Positions 34,212 to 42,666 of a stretch of 64,000 nucleotides of DNA are shown here, in pieces. The stretch comes from JALZKA01 sp963734015. Its GTDB lineage: Bacteria > Actinomycetota > Thermoleophilia > Solirubrobacterales > 70-9. A model generated the notes under the pieces. It saw only the letters and a program-made list of their open reading frames with translations, was not told the origin of the DNA and did no database searches. The stretch is from assembly GCA_963734015.1 (NCBI GenBank), contig CAVTFG010000002.1, forward strand, positions 307,703 to 371,702, read 5' to 3'. Made by a program: the position numbers and the translations under genes. The first letter of the stretch is position 1, and each line of letters starts with the position of its first letter.

Positions 34212-35702
34212 TCAGAACGCACCCTTCCGGCGGAACACTGCCGGCACCGTCTGCGCGAGCAAAACCAGGTCGCGCGAGACCGACACATTCTCGACGTAGT
34301 CGATCTCGACGGCGAGTCGCTCCTCGAATGAGAGCTCGCCCCGACCGAAGACCTGCATCGGGCCCGTGACCCCGGGCTTGACCGCAAGCCGGAACCTGTG
34401 CTCCGGCGAGTACCGGTCGACCAGCTCCGTCTGCTCCGGCCGGGGTCCGACGAGGCTCATCTCCCCACGCAGGACGTTGATCAGCTGCGGCAGCTCATCG
34501 AGGCTATGGCGCCGCAGGAAGCGGCCGACCCTGGTTATGCGGGGGTCGCTGCGCAGCTTGAACATCGGGCTCTCGAGCGCGTCGAGGTCGACCAGCTCCG
34601 GGAGTTGCTGCTCCGCGTCGACGCACATCGAGCGGAACTTGAGGATCCGGAACGATCGGTGGTTGCGGCCTGCCCGTCGCTGATGGAAGAACACGGGGCC
34701 GCCGTCGTCAAGCTTGATCGCGATCGCGATCGCGATGAAGATCGGCGCAAGCACAACCAGTGCCAGTAAGGAGCCGACGATGTCGAACCCGCGCTTGATC
34801 GCCGCGGTGGAGCGCGGGACGTCCCAGGTGTTGTACTCGAGCAGGGGCAGGTCGGCCACCTGAGAGACCTCGGGAGTGGGCCGGGCGCCGCCGCGAAAAG
34901 GGGAGACGACGCTGAGCTTCACCTCCAGGCGCCGGCAGTGACGCATGAGGCGCTGGATCAGGCGTGGGTCGGAGTCCGACCAGGCGAGGACCACCCGGTC
35001 GACGCCGGCGAGGGAACGATCCATCGCCGCTTCCTCGCCACCGTTCTCGCGCCGCAGCTCCTGAGCCGGCTCCTCCTCGCGAACGAGGTGCAGGTGCATG
35101 TCGGCAAACAGCTCGATCTTGCGTGCGATCGCGTGCGCAGGGGTGCCGCTGCCCAGCACCAAGGTGGACTCAGGCGGCGTCCACCGGCGCCAGAGCCAAC
35201 GCGCGAACGCGCGCAGCGCGCCCACCGCCAGAGTCCCCGGGAGCATCACCAGGACGATCTCGGTGGCGCCGATCGTCCCGGGAGTGATCAGCGCGCATGC
35301 GATCGCGACGATTCCGGACCAGACGCCCAGCGTGGGGAACTCGTCGATCGTGAGATGGCGAATGGCGCGGTGGTCGCTGTCGTACAGACCGATGACCTTC
35401 GCGGTGAACAAACCGACAGGGATCGCGGCCAACCCCCACGCCGCCGGCGCCGATCCGAGCGCTGCGACGCACGCGCCGATCCCGCCGGCGACGATGGCAT
35501 CGGCGCCGGCCAGCATCCGACGGCGCCGGCGGTCACGCCACCAGCGCGAGCGTGCGTCGCGCCTCGCGACCGATGGGGCGCGCGGTCGGTACTGCCCTTC
35601 GAGAGCTTGCCGCGGCGCGGCCTCGCCGGCTGCGGGCGCGGGCTCAGTCGAAGTGCGAAGGCGGTGTTTCAGTCTGTCTTCCGACATTGTGGGGAGCTTC
35701 AA
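34212..35702 (-). CDS. Polyprenyl-phosphate sugar-1-phosphate transferase (initiating)
   Basis: About 496 residues. It likely transfers a sugar-1-phosphate from a nucleotide sugar to undecaprenyl phosphate, starting a repeat unit at the inner membrane face. Four N-terminal membrane segments, a nucleotide-binding-like middle domain, then the catalytic module: RGFDIVGSLLALVVLAPIF membrane anchor, GGPVFFHQRRAGRNHRSF, and RHSLDELPQLINVLRGEMSL with GPRPEQ, typical of the WbaP/EpsE class. The TTG at 35702 has GGTGGGG upstream; an ATG at 35687 is an alternative. It sits directly downstream of nusG on the same strand. Confidence 0.88.
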   Translation of the reverse strand: MKLPTMSEDRLKHRLRTSTEPAPAAGEAAPRQALEGQYRPRAPSVARRDARSRWWRDRRRRRMLAGADAIVAGGIGACVAALGSAPAAWGLAAIPVGLFTAKVIGLYDSDHRAIRHLTIDEFPTLGVWSGIVAIACALITPGTIGATEIVLVMLPGTLAVGALRAFARWLWRRWTPPESTLVLGSGTPAHAIARKIELFADMHLHLVREEEPAQELRRENGGEEAAMDRSLAGVDRVVLAWSDSDPRLIQRLMRHCRRLEVKLSVVSPFRGGARPTPEVSQVADLPLLEYNTWDVPRSTAAIKRGFDIVGSLLALVVLAPIFIAIAIAIKLDDGGPVFFHQRRAGRNHRSFRILKFRSMCVDAEQQLPELVDLDALESPMFKLRSDPRITRVGRFLRRHSLDELPQLINVLRGEMSLVGPRPEQTELVDRYSPEHRFRLAVKPGVTGPMQVFGRGELSFEERLAVEIDYVENVSVSRDLVLLAQTVPAVFRRKGAF

Positions 35703-35758
35703 ACGTCCCCACCCACTAACCCCCGTTGGGAAGCAGAACTGACCGCTACCGGAAGTGA

Positions 35759-36280
35759 CTACACCTTCTTGACCTGGTCGTAGCCGACCTCGACCGGCGT
35801 CTCGCGGCCGAAGATCGAGACCAGGATCTTGAGGCGCTGGGCGTCCTCGTTGATCTCGGCGATCTCGCCGGAGAAGTCGGACATCGGGCCCGAGATGACC
35901 TTGACCGTCTCGCCGACGTCGAACTGGGCCCGGGCGCGCGGGCGCTCCGCGGTCTCGCGGTGCATGAGCCGGTCGACCTCGGGCTGCGAGAGGGGGATCG
36001 GCTTGTTGCGCGAGCCGACGAACCCGGTGACCCCGGGGGTGTTCTTGACGAGGTTCCAGGCGTCGTCGGTCATCTCCATGTTGACCAGCACGTAGCCGGG
36101 CATCGTGCGCTTCTCGACCGAGACGCGCTGGCCGTCCTTCAGCTCGGACACCTGCTCGGTCGGGACCACGACCTGGCGCACGCGCTGGCGCGCGCCCATC
36201 GTCTCGACCCGGTGCTCGAGGTTGTTCTTGACCTTCTTCTCGTGCCCCGAATAGGTGTTGATCACGTACCAGCGAAACAT
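35759..36280 (-). CDS. nusG: Transcription termination/antitermination factor NusG
   Basis: 173-residue NusG coupling RNA polymerase to Rho or the ribosome. The NGN domain (FRWYVINTYSGHEKKVKNNL through KNTPGVTGFVGSRNKPIPLS) and C-terminal KOW domain (GETVKVISGPMSDFSGEIAE) are complete. It follows secE by 48 bases. rplK, which normally comes next, is separated by three glycan genes. Confidence 0.97.
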   Translation of the reverse strand: MFRWYVINTYSGHEKKVKNNLEHRVETMGARQRVRQVVVPTEQVSELKDGQRVSVEKRTMPGYVLVNMEMTDDAWNLVKNTPGVTGFVGSRNKPIPLSQPEVDRLMHRETAERPRARAQFDVGETVKVISGPMSDFSGEIAEINEDAQRLKILVSIFGRETPVEVGYDQVKKV

Positions 36281-36328
36281 GCTCTTGCTAAGTCCTCAGC
36301 TCTCGATCGGTGTGGTGGGTGTGGCGTC

Positions 36329-36896
36329 CTAGAGGACGCGCTGGACAAGCCAGTTGAAGGCACCGTCGAGCACCCCCAGGTAGGCGGCTGCGACGGCGAT
36401 GAAGACGAGGGTCACCGCGGAGGCCTGGATCAGCGTCTCGCGGGTCGGCCACTGGACGCGGCGCAGCTCCGCGACGCAGGAGGCCAGGAAGCCCATGACC
36501 CGGCCGCGCTCGCGCTCGACCGGCTCCTCGCGCGGGCGGCGGCGCTCGACCGACTCCTTCGCGGCCTGCTTGCGCTCGCGCTCCTGCCGCTTGCGCTCGC
36601 GGCGAGTGATCTTGTCCTCGGCGGGGGCCTCTTCGGGCGCTTCGGCGGGAAGGTCCGCGGCCTCCTTCGCGGGCGCCGTCTCGCCCCGCGAGGGAGCGGG
36701 CGCCTCGGGCTCGGCCGGCTCGCCGCGCAGCTCGTCGAGGTCCGCCCCCTGCTCCGCCAGCTCGGCCTCGACGACATCGGCCGACTCGGGCACCTGGGTA
36801 CGGTGCTGCGCCTCGTCCTGGCCGTCGCCCTGCTGCTGCCTGGCGAGCCTGGCGCTTGCGCTGCTCGGCCTTGCGCTGTGCTCTCGACTTGGCCAC
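36329..36896 (-). CDS. secE: Preprotein translocase subunit SecE (frameshift near the N terminus)
   Basis: The C-terminal part is SecE: MGFLASCVAELRRVQWPTRE and one membrane segment (about 30 residues), the clamp of SecY. It is preceded by an acidic Ala/Glu/Pro-rich region and a basic stretch. From GTG at 36896 the sequence reads VAKSRAQRKAEQRKRQARQ and then must gain one base shift near 36840 (CAG-G-CAG) to continue into QQQGDGQDEAQHRTQVPESA and the rest. Otherwise translation could start at GTG 36793 (154 residues). An essential gene is unlikely to be broken, so a sequencing indel or the downstream start is favoured. Confidence 0.85.
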
Positions 36897-36914
36897 GTCA
36901 GGGACCGGCGCCGC

Positions 36915-37079
36915 TCAGCGCGTTTCCTTGTGCGGCGTGTGCTTCCCGCACCACCGGCAGTACTTGCGCATCTCGATGCGGTCGGGCGTGTTGCGCCGTG
37001 ACTTATTCGACTGGTAGTTCCGCCGCTTGCACTCCTCGCACGCGAGGGTGACAGCGATTCGGACGTCTCCGCGAGCCAT
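36915..37079 (-). CDS. rpmG: 50S ribosomal protein L33, zinc type
   Basis: 54-residue L33. ARGDVRIAVTLACEECKRRN and YCRWCGKHTPHKE provide the two CxxC zinc pairs. The ATG at 37079 gives the family N terminus; the frame extends upstream through the terminator hairpin, which is not plausible. It precedes secE by 18 bases, the usual actinobacterial arrangement. Confidence 0.95.
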   Translation of the reverse strand: MARGDVRIAVTLACEECKRRNYQSNKSRRNTPDRIEMRKYCRWCGKHTPHKETR

Positions 37080-37118
37080 TCGCTCCTCTTTCAACCGCCG
37101 CGCCGGCGGCTCCATACG

Positions 37119-37149
37119 AAAAAAAGACCTCTGCGCCGAGGCGCGAGGT
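37119..37149 (-). terminator. Terminator-like hairpin upstream of rpmG
   Basis: Minus-strand stem ACCTCGCGC / GCGC-A-GAGGT with a CTCG tetraloop and one bulged A, followed by C and seven T residues, 40 bases before the rpmG ATG. It could end transcription from the secreted-protein gene at 37350 or act as an attenuator for rpmG-secE-nusG. Confidence 0.8.
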
Positions 37150-37156
37150 GAAGGCA

Positions 37157-37192
37157 AATATAGCGCGGTCGCGCTCGGTGCCGCGACCGCGC
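37157..37192 (-). promoter_or_regulatory. Perfect inverted repeat next to a -10-like box upstream of rpmG
   Basis: GCGCGGTCGCG (37163-37173) and CGCGACCGCGC (37182-37192) form a perfect 11-base inverted repeat with an 8-base spacer. It is immediately followed, on the minus strand, by TATATT (37157-37162). As DNA it would cover the -35 region and could be an operator; as RNA from upstream it would be a very stable hairpin. No good -35 hexamer is visible. Confidence 0.45.
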
Positions 37193-37349
37193 CGCCCCGC
37201 GAGTGACTCTGAACGCGGGGGCCCGGGCACCGGGGTTCGATCCCTTCGACGGCCTCTAGAAGACGTTGACGGGCGAAGCGGGCAGCAGCATCGAGGCGCA
37301 GAGGGCCGTCAGGGCTGCGGCGGCGCCCTCCCCGCGCCTGCCGCCGGCC

Positions 37350-37832
37350 TCACGTGTTGCCGGTGCGCCCGCGGCTACGGCGGGCAGCGAAGAACGCAAT
37401 CGCTGCTAGTGCTGCGACAGCCAGCACGATCGGCAGCACGATCCCCATGCCGTCATCCGAACCGCTCGCGAGGTCTCCGACCACCTCGGCGACGCCGGAA
37501 TCGTCGGCGGGGGCGGAGGAGGTGGAGCTTGCGGGATCGCCGCCCGATCCCGAGTCGCGGTCGGCGCCGTTCCCCTGCGCAGGCGCCGCGGCGGATTCAC
37601 CGTCAGCGCCCTCCTCCTCGGGCGCAGCGACCTGCTCCGGAGTCAGCGGCGCGCTCGAGTCGTCGGTGACCGACTCGCCGGAGTCGGAGTCGTTGCCCCC
37701 ACCACCGGGGCTGGGAAGTACCTCCTCGTACTCGTCGACCCCGCTGTTGCCCTGCGCCATCGCCAGCGACGGCAGCGCCATCATGCCGAGCGCGGCCGCC
37801 GCGAGAACTGTCACCACCCTGCGCATGCTCAT
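37350..37832 (-). CDS. Secreted, C-terminally anchored low-complexity protein
   Basis: 160 residues. Signal peptide (MSMRRVVTVLAAAALGMMAL, cleavage after AMA near residue 26), then about 95 residues dominated by Gly, Ser, Asp, Glu, Ala and Pro, one membrane segment (about 130-150) and a basic end (ARRSRGRTGNT). There is no LPxTG. The layout suggests a surface protein held by its C-terminal segment. Function unknown. It is co-directional with the GT32-like gene 43 bases upstream. Confidence 0.7.
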   Translation of the reverse strand: MSMRRVVTVLAAAALGMMALPSLAMAQGNSGVDEYEEVLPSPGGGGNDSDSGESVTDDSSAPLTPEQVAAPEEEGADGESAAAPAQGNGADRDSGSGGDPASSTSSAPADDSGVAEVVGDLASGSDDGMGIVLPIVLAVAALAAIAFFAARRSRGRTGNT

Positions 37833-37875
37833 GGATACGGGGGCGAAGCACGAAAACTGACAGCGCGAGGGGATC

Positions 37876-38718
37876 TCACCGCCCCCGCCTCCTCAATGGG
37901 TTCCGGAGCTTGCCGAGGCGCTGGCCGAGGCGCCACCAGCGTGACCCCTCGATGCGCGCGAGACGCTCGCGGACCTTGCGCTCACGCGCGAGCGCCGCCT
38001 TCAGACGCTGGTCCTTGCGGTCAAGACGACGCTGCTGGCGCCGGAGGCGATTCTGGTCGCGCTGCCGGCGCTCTCGCGAGCGGAGCATCAGCTCCCTGGT
38101 TCGCCGCATCAGGTTCTCGCGGGTCTGCCAGGTCGCGTGCCAGTGGTGGATCGCGTAGCCCTCGCCGGTCGAGCCCTGCTCAGCGACCGAGAACGGGATC
38201 TGCCAATAGTCGAGCGGATAGAAGGTCTCACGTCCGAAGAGCTTCACGTCCTCGGCCCCCTCGAGGACGCGCGTCAGCGCCACCGGCCCGGTCGCCTCGA
38301 CCTGCGGTCCTTCCCCGGCCCCGGCGCAGACGGCCTCGAGGGTTGCGGCGATCGCCGGGTGGCCCGGAATCGCGCCGACGATCGCGCTCCCGATCACGTT
38401 GGGGCGGGCGTACGCCGCGAAGGCGCTCGCGTCCTCGATCAGCGGCTCGATCGACTGGAGGCACTCGACGTCGGTGTCGACGTAGACGCCGCCGAACCTG
38501 TGGAGAACCTCGTAGCGGATCAGGTCCGACGCCTCGCCGAAGTTGCGGCAGCGCTCGAACGCCTCGGGGCAACTCAGGTCAGGGAGCGCCGAGTCCGTCC
38601 AGGTCCGGAACTCCCAGTCGGGATGGTGCCGGCGCCAGGTCTCGCCGAACTCGACGTACTCGGCCGGCATCTCCTCGTCCCCGAGCCAGATGCGGTGGAT
38701 GATGCGGGGGATCTTCAC
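37876..38718 (-). CDS. GT32-like glycosyltransferase with DxD motif
   Basis: 280 residues from GTG at 38718. KIPRIIHRIWLGDEEMP at the start and FGGVYVDTDVE (Asp81 and Asp83 of the DxD) match capsular-polysaccharide sugar transferases of the GT32/Gly_transf_sug type, including the DWEFRTWTD and EASDLIRYEVLHRFGG parts. The C-terminal 70 residues are a highly basic, coil-like stretch of Arg, Gln and Leu. It starts five bases after the end of glycosidase copy C. Confidence 0.85.
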   Translation of the reverse strand: MKIPRIIHRIWLGDEEMPAEYVEFGETWRRHHPDWEFRTWTDSALPDLSCPEAFERCRNFGEASDLIRYEVLHRFGGVYVDTDVECLQSIEPLIEDASAFAAYARPNVIGSAIVGAIPGHPAIAATLEAVCAGAGEGPQVEATGPVALTRVLEGAEDVKLFGRETFYPLDYWQIPFSVAEQGSTGEGYAIHHWHATWQTRENLMRRTRELMLRSRERRQRDQNRLRRQQRRLDRKDQRLKAALARERKVRERLARIEGSRWWRLGQRLGKLRNPLRRRGR

Positions 38719-38722
38719 CGCA

Positions 38723-39767
38723 TCAGCGGCGAGCGGCGCGCTTGAACGCCCTCCAGGACGGCTTCGGATCGCGGTTCGCCTTGAACAGGCCGGCGGTCGG
38801 GCAGAACGAGCATGCTCCGTCCGGGTTGTCCTGGAACGAGAACCAGTTGGCGCCCCTGAGGTTCCAGCTCCGCTTGTTGCTCTCGAACAGGCGGAAGGCC
38901 TTGGCTCAGCATCCGCGCCTGGCCCTTGCGGCCCTTGTTCAGGTTGCCGCGGCGCGCCGAGCCCCAGCCGAACTCGGTGACGCGCATGTCCGCCTTGCGG
39001 TCGTGCTTCCGCTTCATCACGTTTCGGACCTTGCGGACCTGATACTTGATCCCGCGCATGCTGTTCGAGTACGGGTGGACGGCGACCGTGTCGAAGGCGC
39101 GCTTGATCTTCTTGACCTTGTAGAGCTTCGTGAGGTAGGCCCAGCTGGTCATCGCACCGCGGCCGCTGGGGGTAGCGAACATGCCGCCGAGGACGATCTC
39201 GGCTCGCCGGTCCTTGCGGCGGATCGCCTGCGACGCGCCGCGCAGGAGCTTCCCGTACTTGCGCGCGTTCGGCCGGGCTCGCCAGTAGGCGGGGCCGTTC
39301 TGCTCGTTGTAGATCTGGAAGGCATTCGCAGGGCGCGCGCGGCGTCCGCTCCAGAACGAGCCGCCGCGGCCGTAGCGGCGCCGCCACGGCGCCGGCGAAG
39401 TCGACGAACGCCCGGCGCCCGCCTTGTTCACGGGCGGGTCGGGGATGCCCTTCGGGCTGGGAGCGTCCAGCGCGGGCAGGATGCGCACGCCGCGCTGGGC
39501 CGCGTTGGCGAAGATCGCGTCGTACGGCGCCCAGTTCCAGGCGGCTCGCGGGCGTGCCCTTGTTCGGCTGGACGGTGGACCAGCGCACGTTCACCGCAGG
39601 GTCCCCACCTTCCCGGAGCGCATCCGGTTGTAGTCGGCATCGGTCAGGTGTCCCTGGGACACGACCCCGTGGAACTTCGCCGGCCTGCGCCGAGCCGGCC
39701 GCGCACGCGAACACCGCGACGCGTCAGCGCCGCGAGCGAGCCAATCCGTCGCACCCTGCTTCCTCAT
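38723..39767 (-). pseudogene. Clan-A glycoside-hydrolase-like gene with several frameshifts (copy C)
   Basis: Third relative of copy A. Readable parts in order: a damaged signal peptide region from ATG 39767, KFHGVVSQGHLTDADYNRM, VRWSTVQPNKGTPASRLE, RILPALDAPSPKGIPDPP, FQIYNEQNGPAYWRARPN (acid/base Glu), VLGGMFATPSG, FDTVAVHPYS, MRVTEFGWGSARRGN (nucleophile Glu), and finally DPKPSWRAFKRAARR in another frame ending at 38723. At least five frame changes are required, mostly in the first third. Confidence 0.75.
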
Positions 39768-39807
39768 GATCTCTTGCACCCCGACTCATACGGGCGGCGG
39801 CGCGTGA

Positions 39808-41832
39808 ATGCTGACGGACCGCGTCAGCCGGGCGGTCCCGTGTCCGTATCAAGGTGAGGATGGATCCGCACCGCGCAGCCAACGGCGAGCTTATGGCCCC
39901 CCGCGCCGGCCTCCCGCTTCCCCGGGCGGCGATCGCGACGTCGGCCCCTGGCTGGCGCAGGCGGGCCTGCCGTTTCTCCTGATCGCCTACCTGGGCCTAC
40001 GGGGCGGCGGCTACGACGTGGTCGTCCGCAGCGAGGTGGGGATCGCCGCCTGGTGGATCGTGTTGCTCGGCGCGGCGGTGGGCGCGCTACCGCTCGCCCG
40101 CCTCTCGCGTCGCGCCTGGATCGCGATCGGGATCCTCGGCGCGTTCGCCCTGTGGACCGCGCTCGGGATCTCGTGGTCGGAGAGCGCCGAGCGGAGCGTC
40201 GCCGAGCTCGGCCGCGTAGCCACGCTGATCGGGCTGTTCGCGCTGACCCTTTCGGTCCAGGGTCCCGACGGCCTGCGGCGGATGGTCGGTGGCCTGGGCG
40301 CCGGGGTGACGCTGGTCGCCGGGATCGCGCTGCTCTCGCGGTTCGAGCCGTCGTGGTTCCCGGAGCTGGAGGCGCCGCAGGTCATCTCGGAGTCCCAGGC
40401 CCGGCTGCACTATCCACTCGACTACTGGAACGGCCTCGGCGCGTTCGTGGCGATCGGTCTGCCGCTCTTGGTGGCGCTGGTTACGGTCGCGCGATCCACG
40501 GCCGGCCGCGCGCTCGCTGCGGCCGCCGTCCCGGCACTCGTCCTGACGGGCTTCTTCACGCTGTCACGCGGCGGCGCGCTCGCGGCCGCGGTCGCGCTCG
40601 CGGTGCTCGTGGCTCTTCATCCGGCGCGGCTCGCGCTCGCGCTCTACGGCCTCCCTGCCCTGGCGGGCAGCGCGATCCTCGTCGCCGCGGCAAGTCAGCG
40701 CAACGAACTGGCCGACGGGCTGACCACGGCCACAGCCGCCAGCCAGGGCGACGAGATGCTGGCGATGACCCTGATTGTCTGCGCCGGCGTGGGCCTCCTG
40801 ACGGCGGCGTGGGCTCTCGCCGACCGCCACGGCGTCGCCTCGGAGATCGCGTTCCCCGGCCGCCCGACGCTGCGCGGAGCCGCGGCGCTCGCCGTGATCG
40901 CCGTGGTCGCCGCGCTCGTGGCCGGGCTGCCCGGCACCGTCGCCGATGCGTGGGAGGACTTCAAGGATCCGGCGGTGCCGAGCGCCGACGCTGCCCGGTT
41001 CGACAGCGCCTCGGGCTCCGGGCGCTACCAGTTCTGGGAGGTGGCGGCCCAAGCGGGATGGGAGGAGCCGGTCACCGGCATCGGCCCCGGCACCTACGAG
41101 TTCTACTGGGCACGTGAGGGCAGCCTGCCGACGTTCATCCGCGACGCCCACTCGCTCTACATGGAGACGTTCGCCGAACTTGGCATCGTCGGTCTGGTCC
41201 TGATCCTGGCGGTGGTGGCGAGCCCGTTCGTGCTCGGCGGCCGGCGGGTTTTGTCGCTCGGCCGCGAGGGCAGGATTCTTGTTGCGGGAGGATTGGCGGG
41301 CTGCGCGGCGTTCGTGGTCGCGGCTGGGCTCGACTGGGTCTGGGAGCTGACGGTGCTTCCCGTCGTCTTCCTGCTCCTGGCCGCCGCGTTGATCGGACGC
41401 CCGTCCAACGAGGACGAGACTGACGCCGACCGGCCGCCGGGCAAGCCGACCCGCTCCGTCCTGGCCGGGCTCGGGGTCGTGGGCATGATCGTGATCGCGA
41501 TCCCGATGGCAAGCGCCAACGCGCTGCTCGACAGCCAGGCGAACGTTCAGGGCCAGAACCTGTCCGGAGCGCTCGGCGACGCGCGCTCAGCGGAGGACAT
41601 CGAGCCCTACGCGGCAGCTCCTGACCTCCAGCAGGCGATGGTGCTGGAGCTCCAGGGGGACCTCACCGGCGCCGTCGAGGCAGCGCGCGCGGCGACCGAG
41701 GCGGAGCCGACCAATTGGCGCACCTGGTTCGTCCTCTCCAGGGTAGAGGCGAAGGCCGGGAACACCGAGGCGTCGGTCGAGGCGTATCGTGAGGCCCGCT
41801 CGCTGAACCCGCGGTCGGAGATCTTCCAATGA
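39808..41832 (+). CDS. O-antigen-ligase-like membrane protein with C-terminal TPR-like region
   Basis: About 674 residues; the true start may be further in, because the first 45 residues are Pro/Arg-rich and not membrane-like. About 11-12 membrane segments follow. HYPLDYWNGLGAFVAIGLPL and the large loop with GSGRYQFWEVAAQAGWEEPV, GIGPGTYEFYW and RDAHSLYMETFAELGIVGL are typical of the WaaL/Wzy ligase-polymerase superfamily. After the last segment come about 90 residues with TPR-like AAPDLQQAMVLELQGDLTGA. It could ligate or polymerise the glycan made by this locus. Confidence 0.82.
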   Translation: MLTDRVSRAVPCPYQGEDGSAPRSQRRAYGPPRRPPASPGGDRDVGPWLAQAGLPFLLIAYLGLRGGGYDVVVRSEVGIAAWWIVLLGAAVGALPLARLSRRAWIAIGILGAFALWTALGISWSESAERSVAELGRVATLIGLFALTLSVQGPDGLRRMVGGLGAGVTLVAGIALLSRFEPSWFPELEAPQVISESQARLHYPLDYWNGLGAFVAIGLPLLVALVTVARSTAGRALAAAAVPALVLTGFFTLSRGGALAAAVALAVLVALHPARLALALYGLPALAGSAILVAAASQRNELADGLTTATAASQGDEMLAMTLIVCAGVGLLTAAWALADRHGVASEIAFPGRPTLRGAAALAVIAVVAALVAGLPGTVADAWEDFKDPAVPSADAARFDSASGSGRYQFWEVAAQAGWEEPVTGIGPGTYEFYWAREGSLPTFIRDAHSLYMETFAELGIVGLVLILAVVASPFVLGGRRVLSLGREGRILVAGGLAGCAAFVVAAGLDWVWELTVLPVVFLLLAAALIGRPSNEDETDADRPPGKPTRSVLAGLGVVGMIVIAIPMASANALLDSQANVQGQNLSGALGDARSAEDIEPYAAAPDLQQAMVLELQGDLTGAVEAARAATEAEPTNWRTWFVLSRVEAKAGNTEASVEAYREARSLNPRSEIFQ

Positions 41833-42071
41833 CCCCTGATCACGAACGGACATCGCAGCTCGAGGAGATCGACGCCGTGCTGAGGGCCGCAAGGCCCGTT
41901 CCCGGGGCCGCGTTCCGAGGGGACCTCCGGCGCCGGCTCCTGGCGCAGGGCGAGGAGGCGACCGCGTCGCGACGCCTTCACCTTCTGATCACCGCCTATG
42001 CGAGCACGGGCACCGCGCTTCTCGTGGTCGCAGCGATCGGGGTAGCCGGCGTGGGTCCCTTCGGGGCTTAG
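41829..42071 (+). CDS. Small membrane protein, possibly linked to the ECF sigma factor
   Basis: 80 residues starting as ATGA over the preceding stop. A charged helical N-terminal part (ERTSQLEEIDAVLRAARPVP) is followed by one membrane segment near residues 52-76. It resembles the short cytoplasmic-helix-plus-membrane layout of some anti-sigma factors but lacks a zinc-binding HxxxCxxC motif, so this role is only suggested by position. Its stop overlaps that of the convergent sigma gene by four bases. Confidence 0.6.
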   Translation: MTPDHERTSQLEEIDAVLRAARPVPGAAFRGDLRRRLLAQGEEATASRRLHLLITAYASTGTALLVVAAIGVAGVGPFGA

Positions 42072-42631
42072 GCTTCAGGCGCCCCGGCGCGGCGATCGCC
42101 CGATCGCTCCTCGGCCTCGAGCGTGACCCGCAATGCACGCAGTGAGCGCGACAGGATCTGCTGGACGTTGGCGAGGCTCAGGCCGGTGATCTCTGCGATC
42201 TCGGCGCCCGTCATGTCGCCGCCGTAGCGCAGGGCGAGTAGCTCGCGCTCGCGATCGCTGAGGCGGCTCAGGGCCCGTGCGAGGTCCGGGTCGGGGCCGA
42301 GCCCGCGCTCGTCCGGCTCGACGATCGCGGACGCCGGCAGCTGCGCATCGCCCTCCTCGGGCAGTGGCCGCTGTTGCTCAGCCCGGTTGCCGCGGTAGTG
42401 GTCGATTACGGCGTTGCGCGCGATTGCGAGAAGCCAGGTCTTGACGCTCGCCCGCTCCGGGTCGAACCGCTCCCACGCCTTGAAGGCCCGCTCGAACGTG
42501 ACCTGCGTCAGGTCCTCGGTCTCCTCGCGCGAGTTGAGGCGGTATCCGAGGAATCCGTAGACGTCCCAGACGTGGTCGTCGTAGGCCTCGCTGAACTCGA
42601 CTCGCTTCGGTGTACCCACCGACGCCAGCAT
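42068..42631 (-). CDS. ECF-type RNA polymerase sigma factor
   Basis: 187 residues from ATG at 42631 (an in-frame GTG at 42676 would overlap the divergent gene). Region 2 is visible as EFSEAYDDHVWDVYGFLGYR, EDLTQVTFERAFKAWERFD and SVKTWLLAIARNAVIDHYRG; region 4 as LSRLSDRERELLALRYGGDM and AEIAEITGLSLANVQQILSR. No regions 1 or 3, as usual for ECF factors. Lying inside the polysaccharide locus, it may control envelope genes, but no target promoter was identified. Confidence 0.88.
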   Translation of the reverse strand: MLASVGTPKRVEFSEAYDDHVWDVYGFLGYRLNSREETEDLTQVTFERAFKAWERFDPERASVKTWLLAIARNAVIDHYRGNRAEQQRPLPEEGDAQLPASAIVEPDERGLGPDPDLARALSRLSDRERELLALRYGGDMTGAEIAEITGLSLANVQQILSRSLRALRVTLEAEERSGDRRAGAPEA

Positions 42632-42666
42632 GTCAAGCACGCGATGCGCAAGGCTCCCTGGTCGGC

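Noticed and set aside
37200..37262. GGGGTTCGATCCC resembling a tRNA T-arm, with CTCTGAA resembling an anticodon loop
   Set aside because: Stem pairing is poor (two GC, two GU, one mismatch), distances do not fit a cloverleaf, and no matching acceptor stem exists. A tRNA remnant cannot be excluded.
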